Made by a program: the position numbers and the translations under genes | Shown: in pieces, positions 27,701 to 36,141 of the stretch | Layout of the letters: each line of letters begins with the position of its first letter | Numbering within the stretch: the first letter of the stretch is position 1 | Assembly: GCF_900475275.1 (NCBI RefSeq) | Contig: NZ_LS483364.1 | Location: 1,860,001 to 1,924,000, forward strand | Length of the DNA: 64,000 nucleotides | Direction of reading: 5' to 3' | Source of the DNA: Streptococcus sanguinis | GTDB taxonomy: Bacteria; Bacillota; Bacilli; Lactobacillales; Streptococcaceae | Notes under the pieces: generated by a model | The model's database searches: none | What the model saw: the letters and a program-made list of their open reading frames with translations, nothing else | Told to the model about the DNA's origin: nothing

Positions 27701-28424
27701 GAGGTTGATAGTCTGTGTCAAACCAAACCTCATTCATCTGCGGGCTGAGCAGTTCAACTGTCTTATCACCTGTAATATTTTGCCCAGCTGTATTATTGAT
27801 TAAAAGGCTGATTTTGCTTCGTTTTTCGGCCATCTTGACATCAAGATAATAGCCGTAGTCATCTTCTTTAGCAGTCGCAAAACTAGTCGCTCCAGTCGGC
27901 CAACCACCCTTTTGGCTAGAAGGCGTCTCAACATCATCCCAAGTCCACAAGCCCAAACTGTCTAGATTTTGTGAAGGCAAGGTTTTGAAATGAAAGCGAA
28001 TATTGCCTTCTTCGATAGCATCTTTCGCCGAAGCCTGCGGCTGACTAACTGGTTCTTGCTTGTCTTTTTCACTTGGATTCGCAGTTTCTTGACCAGCTGC
28101 TTCTGAACCTGCACCAGCTGGAGCTTGATCGGCTAGCACACCAGTTGGAGCAGCCTGCTCTGAAGCTCCCGCTCCTGAACTATCTGCCTCTCCAGTTTTT
28201 TCTTCATCTGCTGACTTAGGTAGGGCTGCCACATTTGCATCAGAGACTGCTTCTGTTGCTGGGCTGGTAGCTGTGCTCGCCTCATCCGCTCGGACTAATT
28301 GGGCGTTTCCCAATAGGAATCCTGAGGCAATGACAACAGAGGCTACTCCTACTTTTAAGCGACGGATGCCGAAATAATGACGCTTTTCGCCCATCCGAGA
28401 CTGTAGGTGATAGTTATTTTTCAT
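24726..28424 (-). CDS. pulA: Cell-wall-anchored pullulanase
   Basis: Surface enzyme of 1232 residues that cuts alpha-1,6 bonds in pullulan, glycogen and related glucans. It has a YSIRK-type signal variant (YFGIRRLKVGVASVV, cleavage near VRA-DE at 46), an Ala/Glu/Pro-rich linker, two CBM41-type modules (about 145-245 and 248-350, each with a LWLWGD/LGLWTWDD pattern), and a GH13 domain with YNWGYDPQNYF, DVVYNHT, GFRFDMMGDHD (Asp nucleophile), LGEGW (Glu acid) and YIAAHDN. The C-terminus has LPKTG (1202-1206), a hydrophobic stretch and RKKE for sortase anchoring. SpuA of pneumococcus is a close functional parallel. A cre at its promoter predicts CcpA repression. Confidence 0.94.
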   Translation of the reverse strand: MKNNYHLQSRMGEKRHYFGIRRLKVGVASVVIASGFLLGNAQLVRADEASTATSPATEAVSDANVAALPKSADEEKTGEADSSGAGASEQAAPTGVLADQAPAGAGSEAAGQETANPSEKDKQEPVSQPQASAKDAIEEGNIRFHFKTLPSQNLDSLGLWTWDDVETPSSQKGGWPTGATSFATAKEDDYGYYLDVKMAEKRSKISLLINNTAGQNITGDKTVELLSPQMNEVWFDTDYQPHTYEPLKKGMVRINYYRTDGQYDKKSLWLWGDVQNPSKNWPDGVDFENTGKYGRYVDVPLKDAAKMIGFLLLDESKSGDDVKIQNQDYNFANLEKNSQIFLRDADPTVYTNPYFVNDIRMTGAQHVGLTEIEASFSTLENAKKEDILKNLKITDKDGNDVVVKDVVLDPKTKSAKFIGDFNQAQSPYLIKYGNDQFKTSMNWQLKDSIYKYDGDLGARVSQAGKQVDLTFWSPSADQVDLVVYDKEDQNKVIGRLAMQKGESGTWTSSLTPESGLGISDYRGYFYHYEITRGGKKFLVLDPYAKSLAAWNSEDADKGDAYKIAKAAFVDPSEYGPKDLTYATIPNFKKREDALIYEAHVRDFTSDPAISKDLKSQFGTFSAFIEKLDYLKDLGVTHVQLLPVLSYYFVNELKNAERMDKYASSNSNYNWGYDPQNYFSLTGMYSSAPTDPAKRIEEFKNLVNEIHKRGMGVIMDVVYNHTAKTSIFEDLEPNYYHFMDADGTPRTSFGGGRLGTTHYMSRRVLVDSIKYLTEQYKVDGFRFDMMGDHDAESIQKAFEEAKKLNPNLIMLGEGWKTYTGDENKAVQPADQSWMKSTDTVAVFSDDIRNTLKSGYPNEGTPAFITGGKRSVENVFKNIKAQPTNFEADSPGDVIQYIAAHDNLTLFDIIAQSIKKDPAVAANYQEIHRRLRLGNLMILTSQGTPFIHSGQEYGRTKQFRDPAYKYPVSEDKVPNKAHLLTNEDGTPFDYPYFIHDSYDSSDAVNHFDWTKATDSEKFPENAKSRAYMKGLIALRKSTDAFTRSSKDEVEQNVTLITQPGKDGIEKEDLVLGYQVVASNGDIYAIFVNADTKERQFNFGEAYKHLAGAEVVADGNTAGVTAISDPAGVTRNGNGLALAPLTATILRLRKANPAQEEKSQAPAAQEEKLSAASVAKAQPQALSLDTQKPQASAVKEAASQTEKALPKTGTSTSLLALLGGFLAFLAGLLSFRKKE

Positions 28425-28464
28425 AAACAGAAAACTCCTTTATTTTTTCTTATAGAGAACATCT

Positions 28465-28514
28465 ATGCAAACGTTTTCTGTATTTATTATACCGATTCTT
28501 TTTCAAGTTGTAAA
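28465..28514 (-). promoter_or_regulatory. pulA promoter with perfect cre site
   Basis: TTTACA (28509-28514) and TATAAT (28486-28491) are 17 bases apart. Just downstream, atgcaaacgttttct (28465-28479) matches the consensus catabolite-response element WTGNAANCGNWNNCW at every defined position. Placement at the start site predicts repression by CcpA when glucose is present. Confidence 0.85.
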
Positions 28515-28612
28515 GGCTTTCAAGAAGAGTTTTTCTCACTCAGATACCTCATGCTCTCTGGGCGGATTTTGATGATTCGATAAACTATTTGCGATTCAAA
28601 CAACAATTGGCA

Positions 28613-28642
28613 AACAAAAAAGCCAAGACACTTGTCTTGACC
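28613..28642 (-). terminator. Terminator of the efp-asp23-nusB operon
   Basis: On the minus strand GGTCAAGAC-AAGT-GTCTTGGCT (nine pairs including two G-U) is followed by TTTTTT. It lies a few bases after the nusB stop. Confidence 0.8.
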
Positions 28643-28649
28643 TTCATTA

Positions 28650-29081
28650 TTATTCAACGATAAATTGACTCAAAATCCCATTAATGAACTTACTGGACTT
28701 TTCGTCAGAGAATTGCTTGGAAAGCTCAATGGCTTCGTTGACTGCTACCAGCTGTGGGGTGTCAAACTCTGTAATCTCAAAGATACCCAGACGCAGGATG
28801 TTTTTTTCGACTAACGTCAGACGATCCACAGTCCAGCCCTTTTTGAGGTGCTGGGCAATTTTCTTGTCCAAGTCGTCCTTGGACTGGACCACACCAGAGA
28901 CCAGATTGAGCAAGAAGGCTGGAATATCAGCTTCCGCCGCTTTGTCTGCCTCTTCCTCCTTATCATACGAATAGGCAAATCTGCATGCCTCCACAAGATC
29001 CCCTTCATACTCTAGGCTCATCAGGGCCTGAAAAGCCCGCTGGCGCAGACCTCTTCTGGATTCCAACAGTATATCAGTCAT
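28650..29081 (-). CDS. nusB: Transcription antitermination factor NusB
   Basis: 143-residue all-helical RNA-binding protein that joins NusE/S10 at boxA sequences during rRNA transcription. It has the usual start ESRRGLRQRAFQALMSLEYE and the conserved NILRLGIFEI and AVNEAIELSKQFSDEKSSKFINGIL-type end. I start at 29081; the ATG overlaps the end of the Asp23-family gene by eight bases. The order efp, asp23-like, nusB is standard in streptococci. Confidence 0.94.
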   Translation of the reverse strand: MTDILLESRRGLRQRAFQALMSLEYEGDLVEACRFAYSYDKEEEADKAAEADIPAFLLNLVSGVVQSKDDLDKKIAQHLKKGWTVDRLTLVEKNILRLGIFEITEFDTPQLVAVNEAIELSKQFSDEKSSKFINGILSQFIVE

Positions 29082-29463
29082 TGAGGAAGTCCTCATCAAA
29101 TAGATCTTTCAAGTCTGGCTTCGGTGCTTTTTCTGGAACAATGCCTGCCACATGGATATTGACCGCAGACAGCTCTACCTCAGCCATATCAAAAACGGCG
29201 CTTTTTACAGCCTTCTGGATTGCTACTGCAACAGTCGGAACGCTGACACCGTATTCCAAATACAGATAGATGTCTACAGTCACATCACCTGTCTCATCTG
29301 TATGGAGCGATACTCCACGACCGAGTGAGCGCATAGAAAGACTGTCTGACATACTCTTATTTGCGAAGGAATAAACACCTTCTACCTTTGCCGTTGCAAT
29401 GGCAATGATTTTTTCCAAAACACGTGGCGCAATGACGATTTCACCTAATTGTTCAGCTGCCAT
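29074..29463 (-). CDS. Asp23/Gls24-family envelope stress protein
   Basis: 129-residue protein of the Asp23 (DUF322) family with LGEIVIAPRVLEKIIAIAT and VDIYLYLEYGVSVPTVA. Family members associate with the cell envelope and respond to stress, but the exact activity is not known. It has no signal peptide. I start at 29463 after AGAGGTAATAACT; an earlier in-frame ATG overlaps efp. It is probably co-transcribed with efp and nusB. Confidence 0.9.
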   Translation of the reverse strand: MAAEQLGEIVIAPRVLEKIIAIATAKVEGVYSFANKSMSDSLSMRSLGRGVSLHTDETGDVTVDIYLYLEYGVSVPTVAVAIQKAVKSAVFDMAEVELSAVNIHVAGIVPEKAPKPDLKDLFDEDFLND

Positions 29464-29482
29464 AGTTATTACCTCTTCTATA

Positions 29483-30043
29483 TTATGCACGAGAAACGTA
29501 AGTTCCTTCTGCAGTGTTGATGATTAATTTTTGTCCAACTTCGATGAAGTCTGGTACGTTAACAACAAGACCTGTCTCTAGTGTCGCTGGCTTACCAGAT
29601 CCGGTAACAGTAGCTCCCTTGATAGAAGGCTGAGTATCTGTCACGACCAATTCAACTGTTGTTGGTACTGTCACACCAATCACTTCTGTTCCGTAGAACT
29701 GGATTTTCACATCAGAGTTTTCAAGGATGAATTTCAATTCTTCTTCTACATTGACTACTGGAATTTCATATTGATCGTAAGTCTCAGTATTCATGAAATA
29801 AGCAGTGTCATCCATTTTGTACAAGTATTGAGCTGGAACAGTTTCAATAATGGCTTGTTCAAATTTTTCTTCTGGACGGTAGCTGGTATCGAAGGTAGAG
29901 CCAGTACGAACATCGCGCAGTTTCATCCGCATAATCGTATTTCCCTTACCTGGCTTGTGGTGGCTCGCTTCCAAAACGCGGATGAGTTTTCCATCAGCTG
30001 TTTCGAAGGTCATTCCAGCTTTCAGCTTACTTGCTTCAATCAT
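29483..30043 (-). CDS. efp: Translation elongation factor P
   Basis: 186-residue, three-domain tRNA-shaped protein that relieves ribosome stalling at proline runs. The domain I loop that contacts the peptidyl-transferase centre reads HHKPGKGN, with the modifiable Lys at about position 33. Domains II and III include [17 protein letters not shown] and [15 protein letters not shown]. It has its own promoter inside the end of pepP. Confidence 0.95.
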   Translation of the reverse strand: MIEASKLKAGMTFETADGKLIRVLEASHHKPGKGNTIMRMKLRDVRTGSTFDTSYRPEEKFEQAIIETVPAQYLYKMDDTAYFMNTETYDQYEIPVVNVEEELKFILENSDVKIQFYGTEVIGVTVPTTVELVVTDTQPSIKGATVTGSGKPATLETGLVVNVPDFIEVGQKLIINTAEGTYVSRA

Positions 30044-30079
30044 TCTATATTACCTCTTTTTAAAATTATATTTCTACTT

Positions 30080-30108
30080 ATTCTATCATAAAGCCTGATA
30101 ATTCTCAA
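30080..30108 (-). promoter_or_regulatory. efp promoter
   Basis: TTGAGA (30103-30108) and TAGAAT (30080-30085), 17 bases apart, point at efp; the -35 lies within the last codons of pepP. Confidence 0.65.
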
Positions 30109-31166
30109 ATAACAATCAACTCTTTCGGCGCAAGAGTTAGGACTTCGCAGCCTGTTTCTGTGATGAGGAGATCGTCTTCGATGCGGACGCCGTATTTGCC
30201 GTCCAGATAAATACCCGGCTCATCAGTCAGGACCATGCCCGCCTCAATCGGCTTTTCTGACTTGCCAAAGTAAGGAATCTCATGGATGTCTAGACCGATA
30301 CCGTGGCCAATCCCATGGCTAAAGTAAGGACCGTAACCAGCATCGTTAATAATCTGGCGCGGAATCCGGTCAAAATCAATTCGGCTAAGCCCAGCCTTGG
30401 CTGCTTTTATCAGGGCTTGATTGCTGCGCAGGACAATATCATAAATCTCCCGCTCCTCATCCGTCACCTGCCCCACATGAACAGTCCGCGTCATATCACT
30501 GACATAGTGATTGTAGTAGCAGCCAAAGTCCATGGTCAGGGTTTCCCCTTTTTGAATGACCTTGTCACTAGCCACACCATGCGGCATAGCAGAGCGGTAA
30601 CCCGAAGCGATGATGAAGTCAAAAGAGGCACCTGAAGCACCTAGCTGGCGCATACGGGCATCTAAAAAGTTCATAACAGCCAGCTCAGTCGTCTCACCAG
30701 GCTTGATAAAATCCAGTACATCCAGGAAGGCTTGGTCCGAAATCTGACAGGCCTTGCGAATAGTCGCGATTTCTTGCTCATCTTTAATCATGCGCAGATT
30801 TTCAATAAAGCCCGTCATAGGAACCAGCTCGTAGGCAGAGAAGACACTTTCCAGCATTTTGAAGTAGGCATAGGAAATTTCATCGTCAAAACCGATTTTT
30901 TGCAGCTTGTCATCCGCAATAATCTTGACAATCTCTCTAATCGCGTCGCGGGTTTCGACAATATCAAAACCTTGGACTACTCCCTTGGCAATCAGTGTAT
31001 AGCGCGCATCCGTCAGGAAAATCCGACGATTCTTGCTGATAAAAACTGTCGCTTCTGTCCCGCTGAAGCCAGTCAGATAGTAAACATTTTTCAGATTGGT
31101 TACTAAAACAGCATCGCATTCTGTCTGAGCCAATGCTGCTTCAAACTTCTCAACTCTTGATAACAT
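30105..31166 (-). CDS. pepP: Xaa-Pro aminopeptidase (M24 family)
   Basis: 353-residue cytoplasmic metallopeptidase that removes an N-terminal residue before proline. The N-terminal creatinase-like domain (LTGFSGTEATVFI) is followed by the metal-binding M24 domain: MDFGCYYNHYVSDMTRTV (two Asp), SHGIGHGIGLDIHE (His), VLTDEPGIYL and GVRIEDDLL (Glu ligands). I start at 31166, after CGGAGG; an upstream in-frame start would add 45 non-family residues crossing the uvrA terminator. Xaa-Pro dipeptidase (PepQ) is the alternative name; length fits either. Confidence 0.87.
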   Translation of the reverse strand: MLSRVEKFEAALAQTECDAVLVTNLKNVYYLTGFSGTEATVFISKNRRIFLTDARYTLIAKGVVQGFDIVETRDAIREIVKIIADDKLQKIGFDDEISYAYFKMLESVFSAYELVPMTGFIENLRMIKDEQEIATIRKACQISDQAFLDVLDFIKPGETTELAVMNFLDARMRQLGASGASFDFIIASGYRSAMPHGVASDKVIQKGETLTMDFGCYYNHYVSDMTRTVHVGQVTDEEREIYDIVLRSNQALIKAAKAGLSRIDFDRIPRQIINDAGYGPYFSHGIGHGIGLDIHEIPYFGKSEKPIEAGMVLTDEPGIYLDGKYGVRIEDDLLITETGCEVLTLAPKELIVI

Positions 31167-31274
31167 GAGGCACCTCCGTGAAATAACTAAGCTTATTATA
31201 TCAAAAAACCAGTCAAATAGGACATTTTTTAATAAGCCTTGCCTAAGACTTAAATCTGACGAGCATTCTCCGAC

Positions 31275-31311
31275 ACGAAAAATCCCTGTTTTTAATATCA
31301 AACAGGGATTT
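31275..31311 (-). terminator. Terminator of uvrA
   Basis: Perfect 12-bp stem aaatccctgttt / aaacagggattt (31280-31291, 31300-31311) with a short T run on the minus strand, just after the uvrA stop. Confidence 0.85.
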
Positions 31312-31317
31312 GATGTA

Positions 31318-34149
31318 TTATTTCACATGCAGCTTGCCTTTCAAGTACTGGCCGGTATAGCTAGCTGGATTAGCAGCGACTTCTTCCGGTGTACCCGTCG
31401 CAATAATCGTACCGCCACCAACACCGCCTTCTGGTCCTAAGTCGATAATATGGTCAGCCGTCTTGATAACATCCAGATTGTGCTCGATAACGAGTACCGT
31501 ATTGCCATCGTCCACAAATCGTGATAGCACTTGAAGGAGCTTGGCAATGTCTTCAGAATGCAGACCCGTGGTCGGCTCATCCAAGATATAGAAGGACTTA
31601 CCAGTCGAGCGCTTATGAAGTTCGCTGGCCAGCTTCATCCGCTGGGCTTCACCACCTGACAAGGTTGTGGCTGGCTGCCCTAGAGTCACATAGCCTAGTC
31701 CCACATCCTTGATAGTCTGAAGTTTGCGGGCAATCTTGGGAATATGCTGGAAGAACTCTACCGCATCATTGACCGTCATGTCCAGAACCTGAGCGATATT
31801 CTTCTCCTTGTAGTGAACCTCTAGAGTCTCGCTATTATAACGGGTGCCGTGGCAGACCTCACAGGCCACATAGACGTCAGGCAGGAAGTGCATCTCAATC
31901 TTGATAATCCCATCACCCGAGCAGGCCTCACAGCGGCCTCCCTTGACGTTAAAGCTGAAACGGCCCTTCTTGTAGCCGCGAATCTTGGCTTCATTGGTCT
32001 TGGCAAACAGATCGCGAATATCGTCAAAAACTCCAGTATAGGTAGCGGGATTAGAGCGCGGTGTCCGGCCAATCGGACTTTGGTCGATATCAATCAGTCT
32101 GTCCACATGCTCAATACCGCTGATTTTCTTAAACTTACCTGGCTTGGCAGAATTGCGGTTGAGTTTTTGGGCGATGGCTTTTTTGAGAATAGAATTGACC
32201 AGCGTTGACTTACCGGATCCAGAAACTCCCGTCACAGCGATGAATTTGCCCAAGGGGAATCTAGCCGTAATATTCTGCAAGTTATTTTCCTGAGCACCAG
32301 TCACTTCGATAAAGCGACCATTGCCTACACGGCGTTCCAATGGTACTGGGATTTCGCGCTTACCTGACAGGTATTGGCCTGTGATGGATTTCTTGCTCTT
32401 AGCTACTTGCGCAGGAGTACCAGCTGCGACGATTTCACCACCGAAAACACCGGCTCCTGGTCCCACATCAATCAGCCAGTCAGCCTCCCGCATGGTGTCC
32501 TCGTCGTGTTCAACCACGATGAGGGTATTGCCCAGGTCACGCATCTTCTTGAGGCTGGCAATTAGGCGGTCATTGTCACGCTGGTGCAAGCCGATAGAGG
32601 GCTCGTCCAGGATATAGAGGACGCCACTCAAGTTAGAACCAATCTGGGTCGCCAGACGAATCCGCTGGCTCTCGCCTCCTGATAGAGTCCCAGCCGATCG
32701 AGACAAAGTCAGGTAATTAAGACCAACATTATTAAGGAAGGTCAAACGGTCATGAATTTCTTTGAGAATAGGCCGAGCAATAGTAGCTTCATTGTCAGTC
32801 AAGCTAAGCTTGTCCAACTGGACCAGATGATCTGCAATGGACAAGTCTGAAATCTCACCGATATGCAAGCCGTCTTCGCAGCCAACCTTGACAGACAAGG
32901 CCTGAGGGCTGAGTCGATAACCATGACAAGCCGCACAAGTCAGCTCATTCATATAAGCCCGCATCTGTGTCCGAGTAAAATCACTATTGGTCTCATGGTA
33001 GCGACGGTTGATATTGGTGACAACCCCCTCAAAAGGAATGTCAATATCGCGCACACCACCAAATTCATTTTCATAGTGGAAATGGAACTCCCGCCCATCT
33101 GATCCAAAGAAAATCAGCTGTTTTTCTTCCTCCGTCAGTTCCTCAAAAGGCTTGTCCATATCAATGCCAAAGGCAGCCATGGCCTGCTCTAGCATCTGCG
33201 GATAGTAGTTGGAGGATATGGGATTCCAAGGTGCTAGTGCTCCTTCGCGTAAGGTCTTGCCAGCTTCTGGCACAACCACATCTAGATCCACCTCCAGCTT
33301 AACCCCCAGACCATCACAGTCCGGACAGGAGCCAAAAGGCGCATTGAAAGAGAAGAGACGTGGCTCTAGCTCTGGCACTGTAAAGCCACAAACAGGGCAG
33401 GCATAGTGTTCAGAAAAGAGTAGCTCTTGACCATCCATAGTGTCAATCACCACATAGCCCTCAGCAATCCGCAGAGCAGCTTCGACCGAGTCAAAGAGAC
33501 GGCTACGCACCCCTTCCTTGATGACAATTCTGTCTACTACGACCTCAATATCATGTTGCTTGCTCTTTGACAGCTCTGGCACTTCCGTCACATCGTAAAT
33601 ATCTCCATCCACCCGCACACGGACATAACCGTCCTTCTGAATCTTATCAAAAACGGTCTTATGCTGACCCTTTTTCTTGCGAATGACCGGCGCTAAAATC
33701 TGCAACCGCTGACGCTCTGGCAATTCCAAGACCTTGTCAACAATCTGCTCGACAGACGAAGCCGTAATAGCTCCATGACCGTTGATACAGTATGGCGTCC
33801 CAACACGAGCATAGAGCAGACGCAGGTAGTCATTGATTTCGGTAGCTGTTCCCACTGTTGAGCGGGGATTTTTGCTAGTCGTCTTCTGGTCGATGGAAAT
33901 AGCCGGGCTGAGACCATCAATCGAGTCCACATCCGGCTTTTCCATATTGCCCAAAAACTGCCGGGCATAGGCCGACAGACTCTCCACATAGCGGCGCTGC
34001 CCTTCTGCATAAAGGGTGTCAAAAGCCAGACTGGACTTGCCCGAACCGGACAGCCCCGTCACCACGACCAGCTTGTCTCTGGGAATTTCTACATCAATAT
34101 TTTTTAAATTATGAGCTCGCGCTCCATGAATCACAATTTTATCTTGCAT
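31318..34149 (-). CDS. uvrA: Excinuclease ABC subunit A
   Basis: DNA-damage recognition ATPase of nucleotide excision repair, 943 residues. It has two ABC modules: Walker [21 protein letters not shown] near the start and [18 protein letters not shown] in the second half, with signatures [12 protein letters not shown] and [12 protein letters not shown]. Zinc-finger cysteines occur in CPVCGF...CPDCDGLG and CEACSGDG...CEVCHG. It is divergent from the CorA-like gene. Confidence 0.96.
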   Translation of the reverse strand: MQDKIVIHGARAHNLKNIDVEIPRDKLVVVTGLSGSGKSSLAFDTLYAEGQRRYVESLSAYARQFLGNMEKPDVDSIDGLSPAISIDQKTTSKNPRSTVGTATEINDYLRLLYARVGTPYCINGHGAITASSVEQIVDKVLELPERQRLQILAPVIRKKKGQHKTVFDKIQKDGYVRVRVDGDIYDVTEVPELSKSKQHDIEVVVDRIVIKEGVRSRLFDSVEAALRIAEGYVVIDTMDGQELLFSEHYACPVCGFTVPELEPRLFSFNAPFGSCPDCDGLGVKLEVDLDVVVPEAGKTLREGALAPWNPISSNYYPQMLEQAMAAFGIDMDKPFEELTEEEKQLIFFGSDGREFHFHYENEFGGVRDIDIPFEGVVTNINRRYHETNSDFTRTQMRAYMNELTCAACHGYRLSPQALSVKVGCEDGLHIGEISDLSIADHLVQLDKLSLTDNEATIARPILKEIHDRLTFLNNVGLNYLTLSRSAGTLSGGESQRIRLATQIGSNLSGVLYILDEPSIGLHQRDNDRLIASLKKMRDLGNTLIVVEHDEDTMREADWLIDVGPGAGVFGGEIVAAGTPAQVAKSKKSITGQYLSGKREIPVPLERRVGNGRFIEVTGAQENNLQNITARFPLGKFIAVTGVSGSGKSTLVNSILKKAIAQKLNRNSAKPGKFKKISGIEHVDRLIDIDQSPIGRTPRSNPATYTGVFDDIRDLFAKTNEAKIRGYKKGRFSFNVKGGRCEACSGDGIIKIEMHFLPDVYVACEVCHGTRYNSETLEVHYKEKNIAQVLDMTVNDAVEFFQHIPKIARKLQTIKDVGLGYVTLGQPATTLSGGEAQRMKLASELHKRSTGKSFYILDEPTTGLHSEDIAKLLQVLSRFVDDGNTVLVIEHNLDVIKTADHIIDLGPEGGVGGGTIIATGTPEEVAANPASYTGQYLKGKLHVK

Positions 34150-34276
34150 CTTGACCTCGTTTCACTTATAAACCTTCTCCATTATAACAAATTTTTCTGC
34201 AAACTTTTGCCCCAAAAACCCGAATTTGTAGTATAATAGTACGGTATGCAAAAAAACTCTGGAAAGGAAAATGATT

Positions 34277-35221
34277 ATGAAGCAAGTCTTTTTATCAACT
34301 ACGACAGAATTCAAAGAGATTGATTCGCTCGAATCAGGCACTTGGATCAATCTTGTCAACCCTTCCCAGAGTGAATCAATCGAAATCGCCAACGCCTTTG
34401 GTATTGACATCGCAGACCTGCGAGCACCGCTCGATGCAGAAGAAATGTCCCGACTTACGATCGAGGATGAGTATACACTGATCATCGTTGACGTGCCCAT
34501 CACTGAGGAGCGGAATAACCAGACTTACTATGTCACGATCCCCCTTGGCATTATCATCACGGAAGAGGCTATTATTACCACTTGTTTGGAAAAATTACCT
34601 CTGCTGGACATCTTCATTCACAGGCGCCTGCGCAACTTCTATACTTTTATGAAGTCACGTTTCATCTTTCAGATTCTCTACCACAATGCCGAGCTGTATC
34701 TGACAGCCCTGCGCTCCATTGACCGCAAGAGTGAGCAGATTGAAAGTCAACTGCACAAGTCCACGCGAAATGAAGAACTGATTGAGCTCATGGAGTTGGA
34801 AAAGACCATCGTCTATTTCAAGGCCTCTCTCAAAACAAATGAGCGTGTGATTAAGAAGCTGACAAGCTCCACCAGCAATATCAAGAAATACCTGGAAGAC
34901 GAGGACTTGCTGGAAGACACCTTGATTGAGACCCAGCAGGCCATTGAGATGGCTGATATCTACGGCAACATCCTCCACAGTATGACAGAGACCTTCGCCT
35001 CTATCATTTCTAATAACCAGAACAATATCATGAAAGCCTTGGCTCTGGTGACCATTGTTATGTCTATCCCGACCATGATTTTCTCGGCCTATGGGATGAA
35101 CTTCAAAAATAACGAACTGCCTCTCAACGGCGAACCACATGCTTTCTGGATTATCATGTTCATCGCCTTTGCCATGAGTGCTTCGGTCATGGCCTATCTC
35201 ATGCACAAAAAACTATTTTAA
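34277..35221 (+). CDS. CorA-family divalent cation transporter
   Basis: 314-residue inner-membrane channel-type transporter, probably for Mg2+ (or Co2+/Ni2+). A long cytoplasmic helical domain precedes two C-terminal membrane helices, with the family YGMNF motif after the first (FSAYGMNF). I start at 34277 (MKQVFLSTT), eight bases after AAAGGA; the ATG two codons earlier is too close to that site. A TATAAT lies at 34232-34237 without a clear -35. The DUF1129 gene follows at 18 bases and is likely co-transcribed. Confidence 0.9.
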   Translation: MKQVFLSTTTEFKEIDSLESGTWINLVNPSQSESIEIANAFGIDIADLRAPLDAEEMSRLTIEDEYTLIIVDVPITEERNNQTYYVTIPLGIIITEEAIITTCLEKLPLLDIFIHRRLRNFYTFMKSRFIFQILYHNAELYLTALRSIDRKSEQIESQLHKSTRNEELIELMELEKTIVYFKASLKTNERVIKKLTSSTSNIKKYLEDEDLLEDTLIETQQAIEMADIYGNILHSMTETFASIISNNQNNIMKALALVTIVMSIPTMIFSAYGMNFKNNELPLNGEPHAFWIIMFIAFAMSASVMAYLMHKKLF

Positions 35222-35239
35222 CCTTTAGAAAGAACGCCT

Positions 35240-35914
35240 ATGTCACAAGTATCCCTCGACAAACTCAGCAAAAAAAACAAAGAATTTATCCATATCGCGA
35301 CTAACCAGCTCTTACAAGACGGCAAATCCGATCAGGAAATCCAGACTATCTTAGAAGGCATTCTGCCGGAAATCTTGGAAAATCAAACCAAGGGAATCAC
35401 TGCCCGCGGCCTCTACGGAGCCCCAACTACTTGGGCAGCTTCTATGACCGCAAAAGAGCGCTATGATGCCGAGCATCCAAAGGAAAATGACGATCCTAAA
35501 TGGATGATGCTGGACTCTGTCCTCTTTATCTTTGGTTTCTTTACCCTCCTGACCTCAATCGTCAATCTAGCTTCCTCTCAGCCATCTGTCTATGGACTGA
35601 CGACTCTCGTACTCGGAAGCATCGTCGGTGGCCTTTCTTTCTATGCTCTCTACCACTTTATCTACCGTTTCTACGGACCAGATAAGGACCGCAGTCAGCG
35701 CCCTAAGCTGCTCAAGTCCATCCTTACCATGGCAGCGGCTATTCTCCTCTGGAGCATGTCCATCGTCCTGACTAGTCTCCTACCTGAATTCCTAAACCCC
35801 CGCCTGTCCAATATCGTAGTTGCTATTGTCGGTGCTATTACCCTAGCCCTTCGTTTCTATCTCAAAAAACGCTTCAACATCAAGAGCGCGACTATGGGAC
35901 CGACGAGATATTAA
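35240..35914 (+). CDS. DUF1129-family membrane protein
   Basis: 224-residue protein with a soluble N-terminal part (residues 1-90, including NQLLQDGKSDQEIQTILEGILPEI and GITARGLYGAPTTWA) and four predicted membrane helices (about 93-111, 117-145, 162-182, 190-210). This is the layout of the DUF1129 family, whose role is unknown. Co-transcription with the CorA-type gene is conserved in streptococci as far as I recall, which hints at a link to ion homeostasis, not more. Confidence 0.85.
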   Translation: MSQVSLDKLSKKNKEFIHIATNQLLQDGKSDQEIQTILEGILPEILENQTKGITARGLYGAPTTWAASMTAKERYDAEHPKENDDPKWMMLDSVLFIFGFFTLLTSIVNLASSQPSVYGLTTLVLGSIVGGLSFYALYHFIYRFYGPDKDRSQRPKLLKSILTMAAAILLWSMSIVLTSLLPEFLNPRLSNIVVAIVGAITLALRFYLKKRFNIKSATMGPTRY

Positions 35915-35920
35915 TATCAC

Positions 35921-35949
35921 ACAAAAAGAGGTCAGTGACCTCTTTTTGA
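35921..35949. terminator. Bidirectional terminator between convergent genes
   Basis: Near-perfect palindrome aaaaagaggtca g tgacctcttttt (35923-35934, 35936-35947): A run and T run on both sides, so it can act for the DUF1129 gene (+) and the DUF1648 gene (-). The stop codon of the latter lies inside the stem. Confidence 0.85.
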
Positions 35950-36141
35950 TTTGCTTCGGAAATATTTCCAATAAAGAGAGTAGGGAATGGGCAAACTGAG
36001 AATCAAGCAAAAGCGATTGACAACAATGTCCGCCTTTCCTGCGCTGTTAAAATGAATGGGCACTTGCTCTGGCAGCAGGCAGATAATCAAAAATATGATT
36101 ACTGCTAAGAAAAACAAAACGAATAAATCTTTCTTTTTCAT
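35932..36141 (-). CDS. Small DUF1648-type membrane protein
   Basis: 69-residue protein with two hydrophobic segments (about 6-24 and 44-60) joined by LLPEQVPIHFNSAGKADIV, the pattern of the DUF1648 domain found at the start of SdpI-like immunity and permease proteins. It is much shorter than SdpI and has only this unit. The ATG overlaps the exporter permease stop by one base (TAATG), so it is translationally coupled and is probably an accessory part of that exporter. Its last codons lie in the shared terminator. Confidence 0.75.
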   Translation of the reverse strand: MKKKDLFVLFFLAVIIFLIICLLPEQVPIHFNSAGKADIVVNRFCLILSLPIPYSLYWKYFRSKSKRGH

